Numbered from the stretch's first letter, positions 33,635 to 42,257 are shown. The stretch is DNA of 64,000 nucleotides from VFJZ01 sp046598415 (GCA_046598415.1 JBKJIG010000105.1:13077-77076); one strand, 5' to 3'. Notes: generated by a model from the letters alone, not told the origin. A program made the numbers and translations.

Positions 33635-34732
33635 CTACGAGACTCGCTGCCCCAGCTCCCTGCACAGGCGCACCGTCGCCTCGATGCGCGGATCGATCGA
33701 GGCGATCTCGATGTACTCCTCGTCGGTGTGGTCGAGGGCGCCGACCGGGCCCATGCCGTCGACCGTGGGGATGCCGATCTCGCTCATCCACGAGCCGTCC
33801 GAGACGCCGCCGGCCATCTCCTCGAGCACCGGCTGGCCGAGCTCTCCGAGGAGCTCGAGCGTGCGGTCGGCGAGCCAGCCGGCACGCTCCATGGCCGGAA
33901 AGCCGCGGTCGTCGGAGCGCCGCAGCTCGACGCCGTCGTGCGCACCGAACTCGCCGATGCGCTGGAACGCCCACTCGAGGTCGCCGCTGGTCAGCGCGCG
34001 CACGTCGACCGTCGCCTCGGCGCGGTCCGGGATCGTGTTCTTGACGTCGCCGGAGTGGAACCAGGTGATGTTCGCCGTCAGTCCCGGCCGGGCGCCGTCG
34101 ATCTCGTCGCGAATGCGGATCGACTCATCCACCAGCGCCATCAGCGCCGAGCGGCCGACGTGCGGCTCGGTGCCGGCGTGGGCGGCGCGGCCCTTCGCGG
34201 TGATGTCGAGCCACGTGCCGGCCTTGCGCACCGTCACGATCGCGCCGGACGCGCGGCCGCACTCGAAGCACAGCGCCGCGTCGGCGCCGCGCATGCGCTC
34301 CAGCGTGTGCGGCTCGAAACTACGGCCCTCCTCGTCCGGCACGCAGTGCAGCTCGACGCGGCCATGGGTGCCCGCCGGGTCGGCTGCGAGCCGCTCCAGC
34401 GCCTCGAGCGACACCAGCACGCCGCCCTTCATGTCGGCCACGCCCGGGCCGAGCAGGCGATCGCCGGCGACCGTCACGGGCCGATCGATCGCCGCCGGCG
34501 GCGGGAACACCGTGTCGTGGTGGCCGATGAAGAGCACGCGGCCGTGGCCCGTCCCCTGGGTGGAGGCGATCAGGTGCAGCCCGTCGGGCGACCGCACGAC
34601 CTCGACCTCGAGCCCCGCCGCGGTGGCCCACCGCGCCAGCAGGCGGCAGGCGCGGTCGACACCGGCGACGTCGCCGGTGAAGGAATCGATGCCGCACAGC
34701 TCGGTGAGGCGGGCGAGGAAGCGGTCGTTCAC
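33635..34732 (-). CDS. M20 family metallopeptidase (carboxypeptidase G2-like)
   Basis: 365 aa. Di-zinc aminoacylase/carboxypeptidase: FIGHHDTVFP (first His), GPGVADMKGG (bridging Asp), PDEEGRS (general-base Glu and Zn-Glu), and a C-terminal HTDEEY (last His). The dimerisation domain runs from about 170 to 280 (RAAHAGTEPHVGRSAL). No signal peptide is seen. The GTG at 34732 is 7 nt after TACGCT and is preferred over an ATG 42 bp upstream that lies inside the -10 region. It may cleave acyl- or folyl-glutamate type amides. Confidence 0.9.
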   Translation of the reverse strand: MNDRFLARLTELCGIDSFTGDVAGVDRACRLLARWATAAGLEVEVVRSPDGLHLIASTQGTGHGRVLFIGHHDTVFPPPAAIDRPVTVAGDRLLGPGVADMKGGVLVSLEALERLAADPAGTHGRVELHCVPDEEGRSFEPHTLERMRGADAALCFECGRASGAIVTVRKAGTWLDITAKGRAAHAGTEPHVGRSALMALVDESIRIRDEIDGARPGLTANITWFHSGDVKNTIPDRAEATVDVRALTSGDLEWAFQRIGEFGAHDGVELRRSDDRGFPAMERAGWLADRTLELLGELGQPVLEEMAGGVSDGSWMSEIGIPTVDGMGPVGALDHTDEEYIEIASIDPRIEATVRLCRELGQRVS

Positions 34733-34739
34733 GGCGGGT

Positions 34740-34745
34740 AGCGTA
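34740..34745 (-). promoter_or_regulatory. -10 box, leaderless start of M20 gene
   Basis: TACGCT on the minus strand, 7 nt before the GTG. It lies between the M20 gene and the upstream XRE gene, so the peptidase can be expressed apart from the FMO cluster. Confidence 0.5.
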
Positions 34746-34748
34746 GGG

Positions 34749-35129
34749 TCATTCGCGGCGATCGAGCAGCGCATTCAGCTCCTGTGTGACCCGGGTCGCC
34801 TGATCCTGGCGCACCGGCGGATGGCGGTCGGGATGCGCCAGCAGGATCGCGTCGCGCAGCAGCGCCGCCGGCACGGCGTTCTCGGGCACCACGTCCCATG
34901 GCCGCGACACGGCGCTGCGGCCGAGCAGGTAGTCGCACGTGACGTCGGTCAGCCCGGCCAGGCCGGCCACGTAGGCGACGGACGGCGGCTGGGCGCCCGA
35001 CTCGATGCGGTGCACGTCGTTGACGTGGACGCGCAGCTCCTCGGCTGCGGTGGCAACCGTCACGCCGGCGTCGTGCCGGGCGCTCGCGCAACGCCGTGCG
35101 ACCAGCTTGCGGAACCGGTCAGGTCGCAC
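34749..35129 (-). CDS. XRE-type HTH protein with J-domain-like C-terminus
   Basis: 126 aa. Residues about 18-70 form an XRE/Cro helix-turn-helix (TVATAAEELRVHVNDVHRIE, then PSVAYVAGLAGL, YLLGRS). The C-terminal 35 residues, AILLAHPDRHPP followed by ATRVTQELNALLDR, resemble helices II and III of a DnaJ J-domain including the HPD tripeptide; helix I is not evident. GTG start lies inside the last codons of the FMO gene (11 bp overlap). It is probably the local regulator; the HPD tail could recruit DnaK, which is inference. Confidence 0.75.
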   Translation of the reverse strand: MRPDRFRKLVARRCASARHDAGVTVATAAEELRVHVNDVHRIESGAQPPSVAYVAGLAGLTDVTCDYLLGRSAVSRPWDVVPENAVPAALLRDAILLAHPDRHPPVRQDQATRVTQELNALLDRRE

Positions 35130-36372
35130 GGTCGCTGGCCTCCAGCCGCGTCACGACGTCCTCGGCCGTGTCCATCTGCCTCTGCCAGACCGACCGGACG
35201 ATGTCGATCCGCGACTCGGCGGCGCCGTGGCTCGTGAAGGTCTCCGCCAGCGGTGTGACGAGCCGCTCCTGCAACCGCAGCATGCGCGCCACCAGCGCCG
35301 CCTGGCGCGAGTACACCGACAGCTGCGGTCCGCGCGGCGCAGCCAGGCCGACGAAGTACAGCCGCCCGGGGCCGCGCTTGGGCAGCACGCACCCGGCGGT
35401 GCGCAGCGGCACGCCGTCCTGCCACTGCAGCAGCCCATGGTCGAGGAACGGGAACTCGACGCGGTAGCCGGTGCACCACACGATCGTGTCGAAGGGCTCG
35501 CGGCGACCGTCGGCGAACTCCACGTCGAGCCGGTCGGCGCTGCGGATACCCGGGCCGACCGCGACGCGGCCATGGTGGATCCAGTGCAGCAGCTGCGAGT
35601 TGACGACCGGCTTCTGGTCGACCAGCCGCCACGTCGCCGGCGACGGCAGGCCGTACTCCTCGGGCCGGCCGACGGCGATCCGGATCATCGTCCGCAGCGC
35701 GTAGTCCTGCAGCCGCGGCGGCAGCCGCATGATCCACAGCTCGCCGCGCGGCTTGCCCGCGAACGTCTTCGGCTGGAACAGGTGGCCGTGACGGATCGAG
35801 ATCGTCGTCGCGAGGTCGCGGCGCTGCGCGCAGTCGACGGCGATGTCGCAGCCGGAGTTGCCCGATCCGACCACCAGCACCCGCGTGCCCTCGACGTCGG
35901 CGGTGGACCGGTAGGTCGCCGCGTGCAGCTGCCGGCCGGTGTAGCCCGGCAGCTCCGGCTGCAGCGGCACCCGCAGATGCCCGTTCGCCACCACCACGCC
36001 CGCGTAGCGGCGCGTCTCGCCGTCGTCGGTCTCGACCAGCCAGTCGCGGCCCTCCGGCGCGATGCGGTCGACGTTCGTCCGGAACGTGACGTGGCGGAGG
36101 AGGTCGCGGCCGGCCGCGTAGCCGAGCACGTAGTCGCGCATCTGGTCGCGGCTCGGGTAGAGCGGATACGACGACGGCATCGGGTGCCCGGAGAATCCGG
36201 AGCTGTCGCGCGGCGTGATCAGGTGGAGCACCTCGTAGCCGGTGTGCCACTGGCCGCCGACCCGGTCGGTCGCCTCGAAGCAGTCGAACTCGAAGCCGGC
36301 CTCGTGCAGCGCGTCGACGGTCGCGAGGCCGGTGGCGCCGGCACCGACGATGCAGTACCGCGGTGTGCTCAT
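35119..36372 (-). CDS. Flavin-containing monooxygenase family protein
   Basis: 417 aa. FAD motif CIVGAGATGLATVDAL at the N-terminus, NADPH motif VLVVGSGNSGCDIAVD in the middle, and the FMO fingerprint region PGYTGRQLHAATYRS. GRLYFVGLAAPRG is typical of the C-terminal third. It adds one oxygen to an N- or S-containing substrate or performs Baeyer-Villiger chemistry. The ATG overlaps the upstream SDR stop by one base (TGATG) and the 3' end overlaps the XRE gene by 11 bp. Confidence 0.92.
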   Translation of the reverse strand: MSTPRYCIVGAGATGLATVDALHEAGFEFDCFEATDRVGGQWHTGYEVLHLITPRDSSGFSGHPMPSSYPLYPSRDQMRDYVLGYAAGRDLLRHVTFRTNVDRIAPEGRDWLVETDDGETRRYAGVVVANGHLRVPLQPELPGYTGRQLHAATYRSTADVEGTRVLVVGSGNSGCDIAVDCAQRRDLATTISIRHGHLFQPKTFAGKPRGELWIMRLPPRLQDYALRTMIRIAVGRPEEYGLPSPATWRLVDQKPVVNSQLLHWIHHGRVAVGPGIRSADRLDVEFADGRREPFDTIVWCTGYRVEFPFLDHGLLQWQDGVPLRTAGCVLPKRGPGRLYFVGLAAPRGPQLSVYSRQAALVARMLRLQERLVTPLAETFTSHGAAESRIDIVRSVWQRQMDTAEDVVTRLEASDRAT

Positions 36373-37061
36373 CAGCGGAACACGAGGCCGCCGCTCGCGA
36401 CGACCGTCTCGCCCGTGACGTACAGCGCTCGGTCCTCGCCTGCCAGCAGGAACACCAGGTCGGCCATCTCGTCGGGCGACGCGGCGCGCTGCAGCGGGAT
36501 GCGCGGGATGGCCGCCGCCAGGCGCTCGTTCGCCCGCGTGCCGGGCGTGTCGACCCAGCCGGGTGCCAGCGCGTTCACGCGCAGCCGCGGGCCGAGCTCG
36601 ATCGCCAGCGACTTCGTCAGCTGCACGATCGCGGCCTTGGCGGCGGAGTACAGCAGCTGCCCGGGCGACGGCGTGAAGGCGTTGATGGACGAGAAGTTGA
36701 CGATCGCGCCGCCGTCGGACATGCCCGGCGCGAACGCCTGCGTGGCGAGGACCGTGCCGAGGACGTTGCTGTCGAACACGCGCCGGTAGAGGTCGACGGT
36801 GGCCGTCTCCAGCGTCGTCGGCGGGTAGACGCCGGCGGCGTTGACGAGCGCCACGGGAGCGCCGAGCTCGGCCGTCACCCGAGCGGCGGCGGCCGCCAGC
36901 GCCTCCGCGTCGGTGACGTCGAGCGTGATCGCCAACACGTCGGGGGCGTCGCACGGCGCCAGGTCGAGCGACGCCACGGCGAACCCCTCGGTCAGGTAGC
37001 GCCGCACGCACGCCGCGCCCATCCCGGACGAGCCGCCCGTGACGACTGCGACCCGCGTCAT
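36372..37061 (-). CDS. SDR family oxidoreductase
   Basis: 229 aa classical SDR: TGGSSGMGAACVRRYL for NAD(P), NAAGVYPP, catalytic Ser in NFSSINAFTP, YSAAK active-site pair, and APGWVDTPG after it. ATG at 37061 overlaps the stop of the preceding SDR (ATGA), and its own stop overlaps the FMO start, so SDR-SDR-FMO-XRE form one unit. Substrate unknown; it likely oxidises or reduces an alcohol/ketone in the same pathway as the FMO. Confidence 0.92.
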   Translation of the reverse strand: MTRVAVVTGGSSGMGAACVRRYLTEGFAVASLDLAPCDAPDVLAITLDVTDAEALAAAAARVTAELGAPVALVNAAGVYPPTTLETATVDLYRRVFDSNVLGTVLATQAFAPGMSDGGAIVNFSSINAFTPSPGQLLYSAAKAAIVQLTKSLAIELGPRLRVNALAPGWVDTPGTRANERLAAAIPRIPLQRAASPDEMADLVFLLAGEDRALYVTGETVVASGGLVFR

Positions 37062-37795
37062 GCCGCCGTGTACCCGCCGTCGATCGGGATCACCGTGCCC
37101 GTGACGTGCGGGGAGACGTCGCTCGCCAGCCACGCGATCGCCCACGCGACCTCGTCGGGCGCGCCGATGCGGCCCTGCGGGATCTGCTCCGTGACGCGCG
37201 CCCGGAAGGCCTCCGGCTCGTCCTGGCCCGCCAGCCACTCCGCCACCAGCGGCGTTTCGGTCAGCCCGGGCGCGATCGCGTTGACGCGGATCGCGTACTG
37301 CGCCAGCTCGATCGCGGCGTGCCGCGTGAAGGCGTTGATGCCGCCCTTGGCCGCGCCGTACGTGCCCATGGTGGCGACGCCGATCGTCCCGAGCCGCGAC
37401 GAGAGGTTGATGATCGACCCGCCCGTGCCCTGCTCCACCATCAGGCGTGCGACCTCGCGGGTGACGCGGATCGGCGCGGCCAGGTTGATCGCGAGCACCG
37501 CGTCGATCTCGTCGTCAGAGGTCTCGAGGATGAGGTTCGTGTGGTCCTGCGCCGCGTTGTTGACGAGCACGTCGGCGCCGCCCAGCAGCTCCCGCGCGCC
37601 CTCGGCGATGGCCACCGCCGCCTCGCGCTCGCCGATGTCGGCCACCAGGTGCACCGCGCCCTGTGGCAGTGATTCGGGCTCGGTCCGGGACACCGCGAGC
37701 ACGCGTCCCCCGAGCTCGGTGAGGATCCGCACCGTGGCGAGTCCGATGCCCGCGGTGCCTCCCGTGACGATTACTCGCTTGCCGTCGAGTCGCAT
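37058..37795 (-). CDS. SDR family oxidoreductase
   Basis: 245 aa classical SDR: VTGGTAGIGLATVRIL, VNNAAQDH, NLSSRLGTIG, YGAAK and the C-terminal GTVIPIDGGYTAA. The first gene of the FMO cluster. Its ATG at 37795 is 18 bp from the divergent agmatinase-family start, so the two promoters must overlap the coding ends or each other. It is distinct from the neighbour SDR and not a recent duplicate. Confidence 0.93.
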   Translation of the reverse strand: MRLDGKRVIVTGGTAGIGLATVRILTELGGRVLAVSRTEPESLPQGAVHLVADIGEREAAVAIAEGARELLGGADVLVNNAAQDHTNLILETSDDEIDAVLAINLAAPIRVTREVARLMVEQGTGGSIINLSSRLGTIGVATMGTYGAAKGGINAFTRHAAIELAQYAIRVNAIAPGLTETPLVAEWLAGQDEPEAFRARVTEQIPQGRIGAPDEVAWAIAWLASDVSPHVTGTVIPIDGGYTAA

Positions 37796-37813
37796 ACAGG
37801 GATCATTCCACGC

Positions 37814-38767
37814 ATGACGACGCCCCGGTACGGCCCAGCCGACGCCTTCCTCGCTCCGCGCTACACCGGCGTGCGCACCTTCGCACGCTGCCCGCACGTC
37901 AAGGACCTCGACGGCGTGGACGTCGCCGTCGTGGGCGTGCCCTTCGACACCGGCACCAGCTTCCGCGTGGGTGCGCGGTTCGGCCCCGAGGCGGTGCGCG
38001 CGGGATCGATCCTGCTGCGACCCTACAACCCGAACCTGAAGGTCGACTGCTTCGCGACCCAGTCGGTGGTCGACTGGGGCGACGTCGATACGACGCCCGG
38101 CGACGCGGCGGCGTCGGTGGCGCAGATCGCGGCGCAGCTGGAGGGGATCGTCCGCGCCGGCGTGACGCCGATCGTGCTCGGCGGCGACCACACGATCGCG
38201 CTGGCCGAGCTCCGCGCCCACGCCGCGGTGCACGGCCCCGTCGCACTGGTGCTGCTCGATGCCCACTGCGATACCAACGACAGCTACTACGGCCAGCGCA
38301 TCTTCCACGGCACGCCGTTCCGCCGCGCCGTCGAGGAGGGGTTGCTGCTGCCCGAGCGCTCGGTGATGGCCGGCATGCGCGGCCCGCTCTACGACCCGGG
38401 CGAGTGGGAGCGGCCGCGGACGGAGCTCGGCTTCGACGTGATCCCGTGCGAGGAGCTGCGCGACATGACGCCGGCGGAGTACGGCCGGCGCGTGCGCGAC
38501 CGGGTCGGCGATGCGCCGGTGTTCCTGTCGTTCGATATCGACGTGATCGACCCGTGCCTGGCGCCCGGAACCGGCACGCCGGAGGCCGCCGGGCTGCTGC
38601 CGTACCAGGCGCTGCGGTTCGTGCGGGCGCTCGCCGGGCTGCCGTTCGTCGGCTTCGACGTGGTCGAGGTGTCGCCGCAGCTGGACGGGCCGGGCGGCCC
38701 GACGGCGATCCTCGCGGCCAATGTCGCCTACGAGTTCCTTGGACTCAATCTGCTTTGTAAGCGGTAG
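37814..38767 (+). CDS. Agmatinase/ureohydrolase family protein
   Basis: 317 aa Mn-dependent hydrolase that cleaves a guanidino group to urea and an amine. Metal ligands are in GGDHTIALAE, LDAHCDTND and SFDIDVIDP, and DVVEVSPQLD follows with the conserved Glu. N-terminal PFDTGTSFRVGARFGP is typical of agmatinase and guanidinobutyrase. The Cys in DAHCD replaces the more common Leu or Thr. Divergent from the SDR-FMO cluster, and may belong to the same catabolic function. The true substrate cannot be told. Confidence 0.9.
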   Translation: MTTPRYGPADAFLAPRYTGVRTFARCPHVKDLDGVDVAVVGVPFDTGTSFRVGARFGPEAVRAGSILLRPYNPNLKVDCFATQSVVDWGDVDTTPGDAAASVAQIAAQLEGIVRAGVTPIVLGGDHTIALAELRAHAAVHGPVALVLLDAHCDTNDSYYGQRIFHGTPFRRAVEEGLLLPERSVMAGMRGPLYDPGEWERPRTELGFDVIPCEELRDMTPAEYGRRVRDRVGDAPVFLSFDIDVIDPCLAPGTGTPEAAGLLPYQALRFVRALAGLPFVGFDVVEVSPQLDGPGGPTAILAANVAYEFLGLNLLCKR

Positions 38768-38778
38768 TCTGCGCAGCG

Positions 38779-40728
38779 ATGTGGCGTCGAGGGGTTTGGG
38801 CCGTGCTCGCGGCGGCGGTGCTTGCTGTTGTCGCGACGCCGGCGACAGCCGCCGTATCCGCGACCTCGCTGACGACCGCTGACTACCTCGCGTTCGCCGA
38901 CCGGCTGCAGGTCGCGCTGAACCCGACGTGGGATGCCAGGGTGGCTGCGTACCGCACCAACCGCACGCTGTTCGTGCGCGTCAACGCCGCCATGCTCTAT
39001 ACGCACGCCAACGCCGCGCTGGTCGGTCACACGGGCGCAACCCGCCAGGACGCCCGGGCTCGGGCGCTGGTGCGAGGGCTCACGCAGGCGCCCGCGTTCC
39101 AGCTCGAGTCGTCTCGCGGCCCGGGCTGGACGTCACGGATGAACCAGGCCAATACGGCCGGGCACTTCTCGCTCGACCCGAAGGTGGCCGAGGCCCTCGC
39201 CGCCGCGTACCAGGCGCGGGCCAGGCTCGGCCTGTCGCCGGCACTGCAGCGACGCATCCGCAACCGCATCGCGCTCGTCGCGCGCTCGTCGTTCAACGCC
39301 AAGCGGCACCTCGACCAGGTCAACTGGAACGCCGACCTCTACCTGGCCGACGCGGTCGTGAACCGGCGGTCGCTGGCGAGGTCGCCGTACCGCAGCATCC
39401 TCACGTGGTTCCTCGACCACGCGCGCAAGCGCAGCCCGGGCGGCACGACCAACCTCAACTCCGGCTACGGGTTCCACTACCGGCCGGACCGGCAGGGCGC
39501 GGAGGTGAACCGCAACTCGACCGGCGAGTACGCGAGCATGGTGGTCGGCGTGGTGCTGCCCTACGATCTCGCGCGCTCGCAGGGCATGAAGGCGGTCACC
39601 GCGGCCGAGGGTGAGATGGCGCGGCGCTGGCAGCGACGCGTGCTGTACGGCGACTGGACGCATGCCGGAGCGATGAACTGGGACACCGGCCACGGCTTCC
39701 TCCGCTGGCAGCTGCGCCGGTACTGGGCCCTCGCCGGCAACGGGCTGCTCGCGATGGCATCGTCGCGCCGGCTCGCGTTCGGCGCGACGGCCCGCAACCA
39801 GGCGAAGTACGTGTTCGACCAGTCGCTGCGCCTGTACGACCGGCTCGCGGTCATCGAGGGCCCGTTGCTCGACTCGACCTTCTACTCGATCAAGAGCGCC
39901 GCCGCGCAGCCGCGCCTCGACCCGGCCCTGACGGCCGCCCGCTTCGCATCGCTGGCCACGCGTGCCGCGGTGCTCGGGCTCGGGACGATGCAGGCCGCGC
40001 CGCTGCCGCCGGCCTACGGGTTCGACCCCGACATCCGCCGCCTCGCGGTGACGACCCCGTCGTACTCGACGGCGATCACGCAGGCGACCGCCGTCGGCAA
40101 CGGCGGCGCCGAGCTGTCGCGACTGATCGACGACAAGGGCGTGCCACTGTCGGGCACCGGCGGCAACGGCGCCACCTCGACCGCGTTCGGCCTGCGGCTC
40201 GTGGCCGGCAGGCGCACGATCCTCGAGACCCAGCCCGGCTTCACGCGTTACTCGCCGACCATGGGCCGGCTGAGCGCGAACGTCCGGCCCGGCGGCGGCG
40301 GCTTCACGCGCATCCACAGCCAGACCCGCGCGGGCAGCGGTCGGCGCCAGGTGACGGTGGCGCACGACTTCACGCCGACCACCATCCACGTGCGGCGCCG
40401 CATCGTCGGCGCCCGCGGCCTGCTCGCGCAGGTGCGCTTCCCGGCCTATCGCACGGCGTCGTACGACGTCATCCGCGGCGCGGCCGTGGCGAACGTCCGC
40501 CTCGAGTCGGGCACGCGCAGCGCCGCCGGTGCCACGATGATCCGCGTCCGGCTGGTCGACGGCCGCGACTACGTCGTCGCGTTCGACGCGCCGCTGCCGA
40601 CCGGAGCGCAGATCCGCGTCGTGATCCCGCAGAGCGCCCGCTCGGCACCGACGTCGGACCGCACGGCGATCATCTCGCTGCCGGTGCGCACGAACGACAC
40701 CACGCTCGGCTACACGCTCACGCCGTAG
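38779..40728 (+). CDS. Secreted protein, possibly polysaccharide lyase-like
   Basis: 649 aa. A signal peptide is clear: MWRRG, a hydrophobic run and cleavage near ATPATAAVS (about residue 24). The next 350 residues are helix rich with many Trp, Tyr and Arg (HLDQVNWNADLYLAD, GYGFHYRPDRQ, NWDTGHGFLRW), and the last 220 are beta-rich, an arrangement seen in alpha/alpha-toroid plus beta-sandwich lyases. I could not match a catalytic signature, so this is a fold-level guess. TAGTCT lies 8 nt before the ATG. Starts 11 bp after the agmatinase gene. Confidence 0.55.
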   Translation: MWRRGVWAVLAAAVLAVVATPATAAVSATSLTTADYLAFADRLQVALNPTWDARVAAYRTNRTLFVRVNAAMLYTHANAALVGHTGATRQDARARALVRGLTQAPAFQLESSRGPGWTSRMNQANTAGHFSLDPKVAEALAAAYQARARLGLSPALQRRIRNRIALVARSSFNAKRHLDQVNWNADLYLADAVVNRRSLARSPYRSILTWFLDHARKRSPGGTTNLNSGYGFHYRPDRQGAEVNRNSTGEYASMVVGVVLPYDLARSQGMKAVTAAEGEMARRWQRRVLYGDWTHAGAMNWDTGHGFLRWQLRRYWALAGNGLLAMASSRRLAFGATARNQAKYVFDQSLRLYDRLAVIEGPLLDSTFYSIKSAAAQPRLDPALTAARFASLATRAAVLGLGTMQAAPLPPAYGFDPDIRRLAVTTPSYSTAITQATAVGNGGAELSRLIDDKGVPLSGTGGNGATSTAFGLRLVAGRRTILETQPGFTRYSPTMGRLSANVRPGGGGFTRIHSQTRAGSGRRQVTVAHDFTPTTIHVRRRIVGARGLLAQVRFPAYRTASYDVIRGAAVANVRLESGTRSAAGATMIRVRLVDGRDYVVAFDAPLPTGAQIRVVIPQSARSAPTSDRTAIISLPVRTNDTTLGYTLTP

Positions 40729-40740
40729 CCGCGCGTCAGG

Positions 40741-41160
40741 TCAGTGCGAGGCGCAGGTGGAGCAGCCGCTGTCGCCGGAGTCGGCGGACGCGTCGGCGGG
40801 CTCCTCGCCGTCCTTCATCTGGAAGGACGAGCCGCAGCCGCAGCCGGCGACGACGTTCGGATTCTCGATCTTGAACCCGGTGCCGTTCAGGCCATCGACG
40901 AAATCGATCCCGGCGCCGCTCAGGTACGGCAGGCTGAAGGGGTCGACGACGATGCGGACGCCGTGCATCTCGATCACGGCGTCGCCCTCGGCGGGCGCCT
41001 CGTCGAAACCGAGCGCGTACTGGAATCCGGAGCAGCCACCGCCCTGGACGGCGATGCGCAGCACCTCGGCCCCGTCGTCCTCGGCCGCGATGAACTCGCG
41101 GACCTTGTCGGCGGCCTTGGAGGTGATGGTGATGGTGGTATTGGCGAGGGTGTCGGACAT
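40741..41160 (-). CDS. erpA: ErpA/HesB family iron-sulfur carrier with CxxC tail
   Basis: 139 aa A-type carrier that passes Fe-S clusters to apo-proteins. The three cluster ligands are present: C43 in GGGCSGFQY and C107/C109 in AGCGCGSSF. Family members end soon after CGCG; this one has a 28-residue acidic tail with a further CxxC (C133, C136 in GCSTCASH). ATG with GAGAGGAC upstream. The convergent secreted-protein gene ends 12 bp away. Possible clients in the window are LipA and the eight or more clusters of NuoB, E, F, G and I. Confidence 0.9.
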   Translation of the reverse strand: MSDTLANTTITITSKAADKVREFIAAEDDGAEVLRIAVQGGGCSGFQYALGFDEAPAEGDAVIEMHGVRIVVDPFSLPYLSGAGIDFVDGLNGTGFKIENPNVVAGCGCGSSFQMKDGEEPADASADSGDSGCSTCASH

Positions 41161-41187
41161 CGGTGTCCTCTCAGCGTAGCGAGATAT

Positions 41188-41769
41188 TCAACGCGTGCCA
41201 CCGTCCGGAGATTCCCGCAGCCAGTGAAGTCCGCGATCCGGGGTCAGGACGCCGTCCACCGATCGGTCGTGGTCCTCGGCCGGCAGCCACTCGAGCACCT
41301 CGTCGCCGAACACCACGGCCACGACCCGCGCGGAGGTGCGGATCAGCGCCCGGTCGTACGAGCCGCCGCCCTGGCCGAGCCGCATGCCGCTGCCGTCGAC
41401 GGCGAGCGCGGGCACCAGCACCAGGTCGGCGGTCGCGATCGCGTCCGGGCCGAGCGTCGGACCGGGCGGCTCCGACATCCGCAGGCGGCCCTCGACCAGT
41501 TCGGCCGCGCCGGTGAAGGGCGCCCAGTCCAGATCCATGTCGGCGAGCAGCACCGGCAGCAGCACCCGCACGCCGCGTGCGTGCAGCGCCTCGAGCAGCG
41601 GCACGGTCGGCGGTTCGGAGCGCACGCCGACGAACGCCGCGATCGTCGATCCATCGAGCGCCGCGGCGTGGCCGACGAACGCGGCCGCGACGGTCGCGCG
41701 CTCGTGCTCGGTGCGGTCGATGCGGGCACGCCGCAGCCGGCGGCGCAGGTCGGCCTTGGCGTCAGGCAT
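41188..41769 (-). CDS. 5-formyltetrahydrofolate cyclo-ligase
   Basis: 193 aa. ATP-dependent conversion of 5-formyl-THF to 5,10-methenyl-THF. The N-terminal KADLRRRLRRARI is the substrate-binding helix and GMRLGQGGGSYDRAL is the family signature. It ends just past WLRESPDGGTR. Starts inside the GrpB-like gene's last codons (8 bp overlap) and runs into the erpA gene after 27 bp. Folate supply matches the YgfZ folate-binding protein elsewhere in the window, though no direct link is seen. Confidence 0.92.
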   Translation of the reverse strand: MPDAKADLRRRLRRARIDRTEHERATVAAAFVGHAAALDGSTIAAFVGVRSEPPTVPLLEALHARGVRVLLPVLLADMDLDWAPFTGAAELVEGRLRMSEPPGPTLGPDAIATADLVLVPALAVDGSGMRLGQGGGSYDRALIRTSARVVAVVFGDEVLEWLPAEDHDRSVDGVLTPDRGLHWLRESPDGGTR

Positions 41770-42079
41770 CGGACCGCCCGATCCGCCAGGCGGTGGCGTC
41801 CGCCCAGGCCTCGGCGCGGGCCGCCGCCGGCCCTGCCCGCAGGTAGTCGCGGCACAGCAGCGGGTAGCGGTGGTGGAACCGGCCGTCGCCGCGCACGTGC
41901 ACGTGGGCCACCTGGACGTCGATCACGTCCTTCGCAGCCAGTCCGGGCACCGCCGTCGACCCGATGTGGTCGATCCGCTGGGCCGCTGGACCGTAGGCGG
42001 ACCGAAGTCCCGCGGCCAGGCGATCGAACTCGGCCGGCCAGGTCCCCCGATAGTCGACGATCGCGACGGTCCGCGCCAT
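41762..42079 (-). CDS. Short GrpB/UPF0157 family protein
   Basis: 105 aa. The nucleotidyltransferase-like core motif RIDHIGSTAVPGLAAKDVID is intact, but the protein then jumps to the C-terminal block HHRYPLLCRDYLRAGPAAA. Normal family members are about 170 aa, so roughly 60 residues between these parts are missing. Reading frame is intact on both sides, so this looks like an in-frame deletion rather than a frameshift. ATG is 7 nt after TAAGCT. First gene of a leftward trio with the cyclo-ligase and erpA. Confidence 0.75.
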   Translation of the reverse strand: MARTVAIVDYRGTWPAEFDRLAAGLRSAYGPAAQRIDHIGSTAVPGLAAKDVIDVQVAHVHVRGDGRFHHRYPLLCRDYLRAGPAAARAEAWADATAWRIGRSDA

Positions 42080-42086
42080 TCCGAGA

Positions 42087-42092
42087 AGCTTA
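42087..42092 (-). promoter_or_regulatory. -10 box, leaderless start of GrpB-like gene
   Basis: TAAGCT on the minus strand, 7 nt before the ATG. Confidence 0.5.
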
Positions 42093-42206
42093 GTGCGTGT
42101 CGCGCGACGGCGCTTGTGACACGTGCGGAAGCGCACGATGATTGCCCACAAATCGGCTCGTAGCGCGCGATTGGGGGCTGTTCGCCCATCCGCGCGTGGT
42201 GGTGGT

Positions 42207-42235
42207 TTGTTACTGCTGGGAGGCCGCGCTAGAGT
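42207..42235 (+). promoter_or_regulatory. nuo operon promoter
   Basis: -35 TTGTTA (42207-42212), 17 bp spacer, -10 TAGAGT (42230-42235). The predicted start near 42242 leaves a leader of about 60 nt before nuoA. Confidence 0.65.
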
Positions 42236-42257
42236 CTGGCCCGAGGTGGCAGCTGCC

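Noticed and set aside
37796..37813. Palindrome-like GGATCATTCC between the divergent SDR and ureohydrolase starts
   Set aside because: The match is too short and imperfect to call an operator.
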